Below, in pieces: positions 46,191-58,494 of a stretch of DNA of 64,000 bases. The stretch lies in the NCBI RefSeq assembly GCF_030463535.1, contig NC_132879.1, positions 34,578,925 through 34,642,924 of the forward strand, in the 5' to 3' direction. The DNA is from Salminus brasiliensis (lineage: Eukaryota > Chordata > Actinopteri > Characiformes > Bryconidae). The notes under the pieces are model-generated. The model did not search any database. It had not been told where the DNA came from and saw only the letters and a list, made by a program, of their open reading frames with translations. The position numbers and the translations under genes were made by a program. Position 1 is the stretch's first letter, and every line of letters starts with the position of its first letter.

Positions 46191-46740
46191 TGTTATAGTT
46201 TATATAGACAACCAAACACTGCCTTCCCAAAAAAGAACCTCATCCCAAATATCAAGCATGGGGGTGATGGCAATATCATGGTTTCGGGCTACTTTGCTGC
46301 CTCAATCCAGGGCAATTTGCCATTATTAATGGTCCTGTAAATTCTCTGAACTCTGTAAGCAAATTGTACAGGAAAAAGTCAACTGAAGCTTTACCGTAAG
46401 TGGGTCATGTAACAAGACAATGACCCTGAATACAGAAGCAAGTATACAGAGAATTAGTTAAAGCAGGATTTTCAACATTTAAAAACCCATGGCCAAGGCA
46501 AGGTTTAAAAATGCTGTGGCCGGATCTACAAAGAGCAGTTCATGCAAAGAAGTTCACCAATATTACTGAGTTTAAGCAGTTAGGTAAGGAGGAACGGGCC
46601 AATAGTTCTCCTACCCCTCCTCCCCTCGGGATTGATCACCAGTTAACTGACATACAATTTCTGAGAAAGCAATGGATCACATACTTTGTTTTCCAACAAA
46701 GATGTTTAAAGGTGGGTAACTTCTATTAAATAAATATTAA
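46190..46740 (+). mobile_element. Decayed Tc1/mariner transposase 3' half
   Basis: The plus strand shows a HGGGD..I-like block (AGCATGGGGGTGATGGCAAT near 46255), then CAAGACAATGACCC near 46413 (the DND motif region), and the frame MLWPDLQRAVHAKKFTNITE at 46511, like the LW-x-DLKRAVH block of Tc1 transposases. Several stops and indels. Confidence 0.7.
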
Positions 46741-47589
46741 AGTGTTTTTGCATGATGTGTTCAGACATTTAGAAAAAGCTGTAAAACTGCCCTTTACTAT
46801 GTCATCCACGATGCTACTGATGTTCCCAAAGGCAGTGTAAAATCTGTCTAATGTGTTCACTTTAATAAAAGTGAGGGGTAGTTCTCCTTCACTGTCATTT
46901 TCATTTACACAAGCTTTAACTAACCTCACTAAGCTCTAGTCTCAGAGGTTGGTTTGAGCTGTTATGAATATTTAATAACACTGTAAGAGCGGGGCTTCGA
47001 TGACAATGACACTACAGGTAACCTACAGGGTTCTGGGTGTTCAGTGTCTGTGTGTCATGTTGTTTCTGACCAATTCAGGCCATTTTCTCATCTAGTCTAA
47101 TCTCCCCAAGTGAAAAGTCAAACGCTGAGCAGCCAGCTAACTAAACCGTTATTCGTGGACATCACTCATGTTTCAACACACACGCACAGACCCGCAAACC
47201 AGCTTAGTTCTGGTAGCTAGCTGCCCCTATGTCGCTCCCCTCAACAGTCTCCTCAATAAAACATCTCCCCGATGTTATATTTATCTATATGGCAGTTACT
47301 GGTCTGTTTTAACCAGCTCCCAGTATCAAAGCTTCAGACCGCTCGCCGACTGCTCATCGTTTCTGAGGTTAGCTGGGTTAGCGGTGAGGCTAGCTAGCTA
47401 ACTGACTCGCTGCCCTGCATCGATAGCTCGACACGCCGCAGCTCGTCCAACATGCAACAGGACTCGCAGAAAAAAAAAAAGTTAACCGACTCAAAACTGT
47501 ATCCAGCAGGATAAACATCACCCCGACCTGTCATTAAAGCGTGTGCTCGGACAGTAGTGAGATGAGATATCCAGGAATGAGTTTTGCGA

Positions 47590-47790
47590 GCCTTTACCTG
47601 ATATAGTAACTCATGTTTATCCGCGGTTGCTATGGATCCCAGCTGTTGCCCTTTCCCTCCCTGCGAGACGAACAGGAGCTCTCAGAGGGAGACCCAGCAC
47701 AGCGCTCGGTCTGCGCCGCAGCACGGCCACGTCCCTACAACACCGCTCCCCATTGGCCGCGGCGCCTGGGAAAGCCAAGACCACTGTTTG
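47590..47790 (-). promoter_or_regulatory. tulp3: CpG-rich promoter-like segment
   Basis: A GC- and CpG-rich block in AT-rich surroundings. The minus strand has a CCAAT box (ATTGG on plus at 47752-47756) about 140 bp upstream of the ATG at 47614. It probably serves an alternative tulp3 transcript. It is not proven to belong to tulp3. Confidence 0.45.
47598..47614 (-). CDS. tulp3: Candidate alternative first coding exon of tulp3
   Basis: ATG at 47614-47612, encoding MSYYI plus AG, then donor CAG|GTAAAG. It ends in phase 2, the same phase as exon 1 at 38528, so it could splice to exon 2 in frame. The CpG-rich promoter directly upstream supports it. It could instead start another minus-strand transcript. 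Confidence 0.4.
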
Positions 47791-48088
47791 CAGGGAGTCT
47801 GTTGCCAGATCAGGAAAGACTCCGCACACATGCATGGCTTACATCATCGTTTTCGGAGAGCATATTTACACTAAGCGAAAATAGCGTTCCTCACACAGTC
47901 TGCCTGTGTGCAGTAGCTGCGCCTAGTAAATCTTTTATATTCATTACATACATATCCATAACACACAATAAGACATATTCCATAGATTTTTTTGTTGTTG
48001 TTGCATCTTTGATCAGTATGGCTTATAGCTCATACTGATACACACAGCTACACACACACACACACACAGCTCTGGCACTTCCCTATTT

Positions 48089-51000
48089 CAAAATCTGCGA
48101 CGAGTCCTTTAGTGACAAAATCTGCAGTGACAAAATCAGCAGTGATGAGTCCTGTTGTAACAAAATCTGCAGAGACGAGTCCTGCAAAGACAAAATCAGC
48201 AGAGACGAGTCCTGCAGTGACGAAATCAGCAGAGACGAGTCCTGCAGTGACGAAATCAGCAGAGACGAGTCCTGCAGTGACGAAATCAGCAGAGACGAGT
48301 CCTGCAGTGACAAAATCTGCAGAAACGAATCCTGCGGTGACTAAATCAGCAGAGACGAGTCCTGCAGAAACAAAATCTGCAGTGACAAGTATCGCAGAGA
48401 CAAAAACTGCAGTGACAAAATCCATAAGGACAAATCCTGCAGTGACAATATCTGCAGAAACGAGTCCTGCAGTGACAAAATCTGCAGAGACGAGTCCTGC
48501 AGTAACAAAATCTGCAGAGACAACATTAGCAGAGACGAGTCCTGCAGTGACAAAATCTGCAGAGACGAGTCCTGCAGAGACAAAATTTTTAGACACAAAA
48601 TCTGCAGAGACAAAATCTGCAGAGACGAGTCCTTCAGTAACAAAATCTGCAGAGACGAGTCCTGCAAAGACAAAATCAGCAGAGAGGAGTCCTGCAGTGA
48701 CGAAATCTGCAGAGACAAAATCAGCAGAGACGAGTCCTGCAGTGACAAAATCTGCAGAGACGAGTCCTGCTGTGACAAAATCAGCAGAGACGAGTCCAGC
48801 AGTGACAAAATCTGCAGAGACGAGTCCTGTTGTGACAAAATCTGCAGAGATGAGTCCTGCGGTGACAAAATCTGCAGAGACGACTCCTGCAGTGACAAAA
48901 TCAGCAGAGACGAGTCCTGCAGTGAAAAAATCTGCAGAGACGAGTCCTGCTGTGACAAAATCAGCAGAGACGAGTCCTGCAGTGACAAAATCTGCAGAGA
49001 CAAAATCAGCAGAGATGAGTCCAGCAGTGACAAAATCTGCAGAGACAAAATCAACAAAGACAAGTCCTGTGGTAACAAAATGTGCAGAGATGAGTCCTGC
49101 AGTGACAAAATCTGCAGAGACAAAATCAGCAGAGACGAGTCCTGCTGTCACAAAATCTGCAGAGACGAGTCCTGCAGTGACAAAATCTGCAGAGACAAAA
49201 TCAGCAGAGACAAGTCCTGAGGTAACAAAATCTGCAGAGACGAATCCTGCAGTGACAAAATCTGCAGAGACTAAATCTGCGGAGACGAATCCTGCAGTGA
49301 CAAAATCTGCAGAGACTAAATCTGCGGAGACGAGTTCTGCTGTGACAAAATCAGCAGAGACGAGTCCTGCAGTGACAAAATCTGCAGAGACTAAATCTGC
49401 GGAGACGAGTCCTGCTGTGACAAAATCAGCAGAGACGAGTCCTGCAGTGACAAAATCTGCAGAGACGAATCCTGCAGTGACAAAATCTGCAGTGACAAAA
49501 TCAGCAGAGATGAGTCCTGCAGTGACAAAATCCGCAGAGACAAAATCAGCAGAGACGAGTCCTGAGGTAACAAAATCTGCAGAGACGAGTCCTGCAGTGA
49601 CAAAATATGCAGAGACAAAATCAGCAGAGACGAGTCCTGCTGTCACAAAATTTGCAGAGACGAGTCCTGCAGAGACAAAATCTTTAGAGACAAAATCTGC
49701 AGAGACTAAATCTGCAGAGACGAGTACTGCTGTGACAAAATCAGCAGAGACGAGTCCTGCAGTGACAAAATCTGCAGAGATGAGTCCTGCAGTAACAAAA
49801 TCTGCAGAGACGACTCCTGCAGTGACAAAATCTGCAGAGACAAAATCAGCAGAGACAAGTCCTGCAGTGAAAAAATCTGCGGAGACGAGTCCTGCAGTGA
49901 CAAAATCTGCAGAGACGAGTCCTGCGGGAACAAAATCAGCAGAGACGAATCCTGCAGTGACAAAATCTGCAGAGACAAAATCAGCAGAGATGAGTCCTGC
50001 GGTGACAAAATCTGCAGTGACAAAAGCTGCAGGGACAAAATCAGTGGAGATTAGTCCTGCAGTGACAAAATCTGCAGAGACAAAATCAGCAGAGACGAGT
50101 CCTGCAGAGACAAAATTAGCAGAGATGAGTCCTGCAGTGACAAAATCTGCAGAGACAAAATTAGCAGAGACGAATCCTGCAGAGACAAAATTAGCAGAGA
50201 TGAGTCCTGCAGTGACAAAATCTTCAGAGACAAAATCAGCAGAGACGAGTCCTGCAGAGAAAAAATTTGCAGAGACGAGTCCTGCAGTGACAAAATCTAC
50301 AGTGACAAAATCTACAGAGACAAAATTAGCAGAGACGAATCCTGCAGCGACAAAATCTGCAGAGACAAAATCTGCAGAGACAAAATCAGCAGAGACAAAA
50401 TCAGCAGAGACGAGTCCTGCTGTGACAAAATCTGCAGAGACGAGTCCTGCAGTGACAAAACCTGCAGAGACAAAATCAGCAGAGACGAGTCCTGCGGTAA
50501 CAAAATCTGCAGAGACGAGTCCTGCAGTGACAAAATCTGCAGTGACAAAATCAGCAGAGATGAGTCCTGAAGAGACAAAATTAGCAGAGATGATTCCTGC
50601 AGTGAAAAAATCTGCAGAGACAAAATCAGCACAGACGAGTGCTGCAGAGACAAAATTAGCAGAGATGAGTCCTGCAGTGACAAAATCTGCAGAGATGAGT
50701 TTTGTGGTAACAAAATCTGCAGAGACGAGTTCTGCAGAGACAAAATCAGCAGAGACGAGTTCTGCAGAGACAAAATCAGCAGAGACGAGTCCTGCGGTAA
50801 CAAAATCTGCAGAGACGAGTCCTGCAGTGACAAAATCTGAGGAGACAAAATCAGCAGAGATGAGTCCTGAAGAGACAAAATTAGCAGAGATGATTCCTGC
50901 AGTGAAAAAATCTGCAGAGACAAAATCAGCACAGACGAGTGCTGCAGAGACAAAATTAGCAGAGATGAGTCCTGCAGTGACAAAATCTGCAGAGATGAGT

Positions 51001-52893
51001 TTTGTGGTAACAAAATCTGCAGAGACGAGTTCTGCAGTGACAAAATCTGCAGAGACGAGTCCTGCGGAAACAAAATCTGCAGAGATGACTCCTGCAGTGA
51101 CAAAATCTGCAGACACAAAATCAGCAGAGACGAGTCCTGCTGTAACAAAATCTGCAGAGACGAGTCCTGCAGAGACAAAATCTGCAGTGACAAAATCAGC
51201 AGAGACGAGTCCTGCAGTGACAAAATCTGCAGTGACAAAATCAGCAGAGACGAGTCCTGCAGTGACAAAATCTGCAGAAACAAGTCCTGCTGTGACAAAA
51301 TCTGCAGAGACGTGTCCTACGGTAACAAAATCTGCAGAGACATGTCCTGCGGTGACAAAATCTGCAGAGACGAGTCCTGCAGTGACAAACGCTACAGAGA
51401 CTAAATCAGCAGAGTTGAATCCTGCAGAGACAAAATTAGCAGAGATGAGTCCTGCAGTGACAAAATCAGCAGAGACAAAATTAGCAGAGATGAGTCCTGC
51501 AGTGACAAAATCTGCGGAGACAAAATCAGCGGAGACGAGTCCTGCAGTGACAAAATCTGCAGAGACGAGTCCTGCAGTAACAAACTCTGCAGAGACGATT
51601 CCTAAAGTAACAAAATCTGCAAAGACGAGTCCTGCAGTGACAAACGCTACAGAGACTAAATCAGCAGAGTTGAGTCCTGCAGAGACAAAATTAGCAGAGA
51701 TGAGTCCTGCAGTGACAAAATCAGCAGAGACAAAATTAGCAGAGATGAGTCCTGCAGTGACAAAATCAGCAGAGATGAGTCCTGCAGTGACAAAATCTGC
51801 AGAGACAAAATCTGCAGAGACGAGTCCTGCAGAGACAAAAACAGCAGGACGAGTCCTGCAGTGACAAAATCTGCAGAGACGAGTCCTGCGGTAACAAAAT
51901 CTGCAGAGACGAGTCCTGCAGTGACAAAATCTGCAGTGACAAAATCAGCAGAGACGAGTCCTGCAGTGACAAAATCTGCAGAAACAAGTCCTGCTGTGAC
52001 AAAATCTGCAGAGACGTGTCCTACGGTAACAAAATCTGCAGAGACATGTCCTGCGGTGACAAAATCTGCAGAGACGAGTCCTGCAGTGACAAACGCTACA
52101 GAGACTAAATCAGCAGAGTTGAGTCCTGCAGAGACAAAATTAGCAGAGATGAGTCCTGCAGTGACAAAATCAGCAGAGACAAAATTAGCAGAGATGAGTC
52201 CTGCAGTGACAAAATCTGCGGAGACAAAATCTGTGGAGACAAAATCAGCGGAGACGAGTCCTGCAGTGACAAAATCTGCAGAGACGAGTCCTGCAGTAAC
52301 AAACTCTCCAGAGACGAGTCCTAAAGTAACAAAATCTGCAAAGACGAGTCCTGCAGTGACAAAATCTGCAGAGACAAAATCAGCAGTGACAAAATCTGCA
52401 GAGACGAGTCCTGCAGAGACAAAATTAGCAGAGACGAGTCCTGCAGTGACAAAATCTGCAGAGACGAGTCCTGCAGTAACAAAATCTGCAGAGACGAGTC
52501 CTACAGTAACAAAATCTGAAGAGACGAGTCCTGCAGTGACAAAATCTGCAGAGACAAAATCAGCAGAGACGAGTCCTGCGGTAACAAAATCTGCAGAGAC
52601 GAGTCCTGCAGTGACAAAAACTGAGGAGACAAAATCAGCAGAGATGAGTCCTGAAGAGACTAAATTAGCAGAGATGAGTCCTGCAGTGACAAAATTAGCA
52701 GAAATGAGTCCTGCAGTGACAAAATCTGCAGAGACAAAATCAGCAGAGACGAGTCCTGCAGAGACAAAATTAGCAGAGATAAGTCCTGCAGTGACAAAAT
52801 CTGCAGAGATGAGTTCTGCGGTAACAAAATCTGCAGAGACGAGTCCTGCAGAGACAAGTCCTGCAGTGACAAAATGTGCAGAGGCAAAATCAT
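48089..52893. repeat. 15/30-bp satellite array, about 4.8 kb, open in long frames on both strands
   Basis: About 320 units of 15 bp in two alternating types, ACAAAATCTGCAGAG and ACGAGTCCTGCAGTG, giving a 30-bp higher unit. Longer blocks are duplicated: 50550-50730 recurs 300 bp on, and 51290-51840 recurs about 704 bp on. Because 15 is divisible by three and the unit lacks stops, plus frames are open at 48112-51864 (1250 codons, TKSAETSPAV-type repeats) and 51861-52913, and a minus frame at 51116-48048 (1022 codons, SADFVTAGLV-type repeats). I see no promoter, splice sites or non-repeat domain, so I treat it as satellite first. Confidence 0.93.
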
Positions 52894-52913
52894 TCTACAT
52901 CTGTTTACGTTAA

Positions 52914-54220
52914 CAAAAAAGAAGACCTTAAATAATGAATGGATTCTCCAGTGCTTCCTAGCAAATATTTTGCTTGTCCACATCAACAGATCTGATACAG
53001 ATATAGAACGTTTTCTAAGGAAGGCACATCAGTTGAGCAATGAATGCAATACAAGGACGTTTTATTCTAGCTTCTCCTGATGAAGTTAAATCATAAGCTG
53101 ACCAAAATGTAGTATGTATGTAGAAGTATGTAATCTTCTGTATGAACAAACAGTAAACACTTAACTGCTCCCGTAAGCACAACGGACATCAGCACTGTTC
53201 CGCAAGACTGATGCTTCAAAAAACGTAGTAAGCAACCTTCAAGGATGTGGATCTCTACATCTACAGTGCTCTTCTGATACTTGATTCAGTATTTGAATCA
53301 CTGAATCTATACTAAGCCTGTGTCCACTAGGCTACTGTCTGCACACGTGTGCTTTCCACACCCTTTTGATACCCTTTGCAGCCCCCTGAGGCCACACAGA
53401 CAACCACCTTCTAAAATTCTAGTTATGTATTTCTAATTCGTCGTCCAGACATTCTCTTACATTCCATGTTTCTGAACTTTACTAAACATTGGGCAAGATT
53501 TGTAAAACACACTGCCAAATTTACCGTATGAATTAGAGCAATTTTAATAATCGTGAGATCTTTGAATTGGGCATTATGACAGACACCACAACTGCACTTG
53601 AGAAAGAAACTGATTTGCTTGGGAAGAATTCCACAGGGCACTAATACTGAGGTCAGTTCTGCGTATTTTACAATGGTTTCGAACGAGCCTCAGCCAGTCA
53701 GATAAATAAACAAGAGATATTGATGTGAGGAGAGATATAAAGATGCTCTGAGAAAAAAGTAAAATCATAACAGATGATATGGATTAACTGATATGGAAAT
53801 AGACCTTTTTTCTAAGCAATGCACATGAATGCAATTCATATCCTGAGACCCCTTTTCTTTCTTTATGTACACAGTGTTCCATACATTTAGCCCGATGTAT
53901 AGAAGTTTTATGAATCCAGTTCATGGTTCTTCCTCCAAGATCTTTACTTAATCTCTGTCTATTAGATCCTGTACTCTTTCTACTGTCCTTCCACTATCCA
54001 GAGTTTGGTTCCTTTTAAGGTAAGCCTAATGCATATAGGGAGTTTTTCCCTTGCCACTGTCCCCTCTGGCTTGCTCATTAGGGGCCCTGACCCAGATTAC
54101 TTTTGGATGACTCTGGGACAATGACTGCTGCTCTATAAACTAATTTAATTTAATCGTCATCATGCTTTTACATCATGCTTTAAAATTTCTTTAAAGTAAA
54201 TGAATAAATTCTGTTCTCAA
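52914..54220. other. Non-coding sequence with a teleost interspersed repeat tail
   Basis: 53930-54150 holds a repeat tail with GGGAGTTTTTCCCTTGCCAC and TTGCTCATTAGGGGCC, common in fish genomes. No gene seen. Confidence 0.45.
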
Positions 54221-54248
54221 CTTGTTTGTAATTTGTTTTCAGCTCTTA

Positions 54249-54250
<2 letters not shown>

Positions 54251-54302
<52 letters not shown>

Positions 54303-54303
54303 C
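54251..54303. repeat. (TA)n microsatellite
   Basis: About 25 TA units. Confidence 0.95.
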
Positions 54304-54419
54304 AGCTTTAATTTGGTAGATATGTCCATGTTAAAACTTAAAAGACAACATTGGGAATTCTAGCAAAGACATGGACCTGGATAATGAGTATGTTGGTGAC
54401 CACAGAATACCAAACACAA

Positions 54420-54990
54420 TTTCAGTGGTTCATTGTGTAGCATAATGCCTTATTTTGGCTGGAATGCTGCTGCTTTTGCATTAAGGCCAATACATGTTTC
54501 ATAAATAGTGTGTTGACCAACAGCAGATGAAGTGGAGTCCTCCACTTCACACCCACCTCCACCCTTCTCCTACAAGCTCCAGTGGAGCCCGGCTTCACGG
54601 TCCACCACGAAATCACTCCAAACTCCAGCCCAAACGTCTTCTGAGTTCGCTTTCCCATTTCAGACTCCAGGCCGTGGACCCTACTAGCAAAAAAAATCTA
54701 TTAAGGAAAAGAAATAGAATGTTTTTAAACAGCTGAGTCAGTCACCTGACCTCAGCCCAACTAAGCAGCTTTTGATTGCACTTACTGGAGGCAAATCTAA
54801 AGGCAGAAAGACCCACACATAAGCAGCAAATTAAGATGGCTGCAGTAAAGGCCTGGCAAAGCATTACAAGGAAGAAACCTCAGCCTTTGCTGAAGTCAGT
54901 TGCTGAGATGTCAATCTCATTCCTGCTGATGTCCTGCTTTTTCAGCCCAGTCGGTTTTCTCCAGCCTTTCTTTGTCTGTATTTAGTCACT
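54420..54990 (+). mobile_element. Decayed Tc1-like transposon, second lineage
   Basis: The plus strand reads TAAGCAGCAAATTAAGATGG and GCCTGGCAAAGCATTACAAG, the THKQQ.KMAAVKAWQSI block near 54815, together with SVT-like text near 54735. This differs from the other Tc1 fragments here. The frame is broken. Confidence 0.65.
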
Positions 54991-55069
54991 AAAATTTGAG
55001 GTTTGCTTTAATCAGTTCACATTTTGGGTAGAACAGTCAAAATCTCCTTACCTGATTGACACTACTAAA

Positions 55070-55900
55070 ACAATTTTGTATGCTTATCTCCAGCGGACAG
55101 TGGTCTCCATGGACACTGACCAATGGGAACTGCAAAATCGCCTAGCCTTTGCAAGAGCTTACCTGGACAAAGAAAAAACCTTCTGGAAGGAGAAGCATTC
55201 AACCCCAAGAACACTATCCCCACGGTCAAGCATGGTATTCAGAGTAATGCTCTGGGGGGTGCTTTTCAGCAAATGAGCCAGGAAAAGAGGACTACATTAC
55301 AATTCTGGTGAAAAAAAGGCCAGAGAGTCTGCAGACAAAAACTTGGCCTTGGGAGGCACTGAACCTTGTCATACAGTCAAGTGCCAGTGGCCACAGTGCA
55401 AAGCATAATCAAAACCTACAAGGAGTTGTAAGAAATCGCAAGTGACCCCAGTGCTCACCACCAAGGCCTTTCTGATGAACTGTAATACGAACATCTCAAA
55501 GCAGACACTCCAGCGGACACTGCACAAGGCTGGTCTCCATGGACACCAACCAATGAGGACTCAGAGTATGCAAAGATCACCTAGTCTTTGCAAAAGCTCA
55601 CCTGGACGAGGAAAAAAGCATTTAGAAGGAGAAGTGTTCTTCAACCCCAAGAACACTGTCAAGCATGGTGGTGGGAATAATGCTCTGGGGTGCTTTTCAA
55701 CCAATTAGCCAGGCAGAAAAAGAGGACTACATCATGATTTTACAGGACAGAGTGGCCTTGGGAAGCACTGGACCTCAACTCAATGCTCACGAATTCATCA
55801 GACAATATTAACGTTTTGGAGTGGCTCAGCCACAGTCCAGACTTGAATACCATCGAGAACCTGTGGAGGAAACATAAAAGCCCAGAGCGATAGTAAGCAC
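55070..55900 (+). mobile_element. Two partial, tandem Tc1-like transposase copies
   Basis: Similar text occurs twice: GTGGTCTCCATGGACACTGA near 55099 and GCTGGTCTCCATGGACACCA near 55529, each followed by a CTTTGCAA.AGCT.ACCTGGAC block and an AAGCATGGT block (near 55230 and 55661). A decayed WPQSPDLN-like end lies near 55825. No intact frame. Confidence 0.7.
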
Positions 55901-55999
55901 TGTGCAGACATGGAAAAAGTAAGTAAGCAACAATAAGAATATTTTGACTCCTGTGATGGCAAATAAATGTTTTGACTTTGCATCGCTGAGAAAGGATAT

Positions 56000-58020
56000 G
56001 AATATTTCTGGCATGTTATTTTATAAAAACAATTTTGTCACTTATGAATGTGTGATGATGTAACCTCTGCCTTTACATATCACAATACAACGACTGGCTG
56101 TAAACACTTACCTGAGACTGTTTTATCATTGCTTTAGGGAACACACAGAACTGATTGGGTTCACCTGTGATTTGCTTACCTGGGCGAGTCCATCCTCTGT
56201 AGAGGACAGAACCTGCAAGATAAAGTAAAATGGGCTAAGAGAAAAATGTTTAAATGACGTCATGAACGTGAAAAATGATCTAGTATGAAAGAACATGAAT
56301 ATTTACTGTTTCATGAAAATATATATTTAAATATACATAGCACTTGTTTTTAACCCAGGTCAGTAATGATATATTCTAGGGGAGGGCAGCAATGTCAACT
56401 TTTCAGACGCCTCTAGGGACTTTTTCTAAAGGGCAACTAGCTACAAATCTAGCGACTTTTTTAGGTGTTTTTGGAGACACACATGTTCTTCGGCTACTGT
56501 CCTCAGCAGCGAGTGCTGCCGTGAGCCCGGTCCCACAACACTCCCAGTCAGAGCCGACCCGCACCGCTCCACGTCCACACTGCAAATGAACTGCGCATGC
56601 CCACATCCTATTAAAGTCATGACGTTATTTTGAGAATTGACGGCCTATTTCAAAGGTAAAAAAAATAAATAAAAGAATCAACAGAAGTTCATTTATAGTT
56701 CTAACATATTTTTTTTTACTTTCTTCTCTCCTACAACGTTATTCCTTCATTCTACAGCTTCAAATACACGCAAGTGGTATATTATGCAAATTAGGAGATG
56801 ACGTCAATAGCTACTTTCCTTACTGAGGGTTGGCAACACTGCTGGAGGGTACGGGGGTCCCTTCTTGCAGCATGGTAGAAATGTGGACAACCTGTATGAC
56901 TTTGCAGTCATTGGAGAAGAACTCTTTATCTTCCTTATCATACTTTATTACAGTATGTAATTTACAAGCAGATAAAAAAATATTTCTTACATTCAAAATT
57001 CACAACACATTGAAATTCGGCATGGGTATGAATAATTGTGGGCTTAAATAGAGCTAGCTAGGTGTCTCCCCAGCCTTGCTCTGCAAACATCTAACGTACT
57101 TTTTAAATGATACTTATTTATTTCTTTATATGTTATTATTTCTTTATATTTATATTTTCCACAGGAGGCTGTACGATTTTATTCACCAGCTCCTTGTCTG
57201 GATTTTCTGTTCCACCTTAAACGGTGCAGCAGACACACTTTGAGCTAACTTTGAGCACAATTTAAGGTGGAACGGAAACTTCAACAACAAGCTGACGGAC
57301 AGGAAGAAAACATCAGCTTTATGAAAAGAAGCGGGAAAACACTCAACCGCTTTGTGGAAACTTTACTTTTAAAATAATATAATAATAAAACAGTACTTTA
57401 ATACGTTTAACTGGTTAATAATGGTTCGTCGGATCACTTCAGCAGCAGGGGTCCAGAGTCAGAGAGAAACACAGGGTCACACACGTGCTGGAATGGCGTA
57501 GAAGCAGCGCCTCCTGCAGGTCCTAGTGCATGCCGGCTCTGTATACGTTGATTCAAAGACAGTAAGGATGAGGAAATGAACTTTTTTATATTATTTATAT
57601 AAATCTGCATTTATTTAAGTCGACTGGAGTACATTTCGGGTGAGCTAAAGCACTTACAAACTGGTCAGCAAGAGAGAGGATCAGGTAAATACACCCAGTC
57701 ACACACAATGCAAAGGCATCAGTGTCCAAACAAGAGAAAGTGCAGAAGACAACATTAGATGAGACATTCTCATTCAGTGGTGTGTGTGTGTGTGTGTGTG
57801 TGATCATTTCTATGGGAAAATCCTGTCCTTTTGTAGAAGCTGACATCAGTCAGTAGAAAAGATCTCCAATTGCGCCACCTAGTGCACCTTGATGGAATGA
57901 GTCAATGGCTACTGGTGCCCCATAGTATAACACCATAAGAGGGGATAGATTGGCTGGATTTGTTCAAAATACTGTAAGATCTCTGATGTTTCCTCACAGC
58001 CCCGGACCAGCTTAATTTCC
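56000..58020. other. Non-coding sequence
   Basis: Contains (GT)n at about 57780-57801. A GC-richer patch at 56480-56610 with CTGCGCATGC has no gene I can attach. No exon recognised. Confidence 0.4.
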
Positions 58021-58039
58021 TTAATGGTCCGGGTGGAAA

Positions 58040-58330
58040 AGCCATCCAGGAGAAAACTGCTGGTCATACTGGTGAATCAGTGTGGTCATGCTAGCCATGC
58101 TGGTCAATGAGCTAGGTCATTCCGGTCATACTGATCAACCACCTTGATCATGCTGGTCATGTTGGTCAACCCGCTTGAACTAGCTGATTGACTTGGTCAG
58201 GTTGTTCGCTGTGGTTTAGTAGATCAACTAAACCATCAAACTCAAACAAAGACATGTTTAGCTCTTGTCCTATGCTGGTCAAGAGGTAAGCTGGTCAGCC
58301 AACTAAACCAGACTGAGCTGGTCTGTCTGG
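58040..58330. repeat. Degenerate tandem repeat of GCTGGTCA-like units
   Basis: Many imperfect copies of ATGCTGGTCA and TTGGTCAAC in succession. A diverged minisatellite-like tract. Confidence 0.6.
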
Positions 58331-58418
58331 TTTTCAGCAAGGCTGTCACTAATTTCAGTCAGTGTTGTGATGGCGCTGGCTTCTCTTTTTAATGTATCCG
58401 TTATTTAACTGATGGTGG

Positions 58419-58492
58419 CACATCAGGTAGTGTGTGTGCAGCAACAGTTTCAGGAGGCTGAAACTGTTGCTGCACACACACTACCTGATGTG
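58419..58492. repeat. Perfect 35-bp inverted repeat with 4-nt loop
   Basis: Left arm 58419-58453 begins CACATCAGGTAGTGTGTGTG; loop GAGG at 58454-58457; right arm 58458-58492 is its exact reverse complement. Confidence 0.95.
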
Positions 58493-58494
58493 AC

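Noticed and set aside
47613..48038. Plus-strand frame of 141 codons in the CpG-rich block
   Set aside because: GC-rich DNA gives open frames by chance; no domain or splice support. The minus-strand exon fits the promoter elements better.
48341..50293. Additional minus frames of LQDSSLLILS-type repeats
   Set aside because: Third-frame readings of the same satellite, interrupted often; no more support than the longer frames.
56480..56610. GC-rich patch with an NRF1-like CTGCGCATGC as a promoter
   Set aside because: No exon or start codon with a splice site is attached on either strand, and surrounding text looks repetitive.
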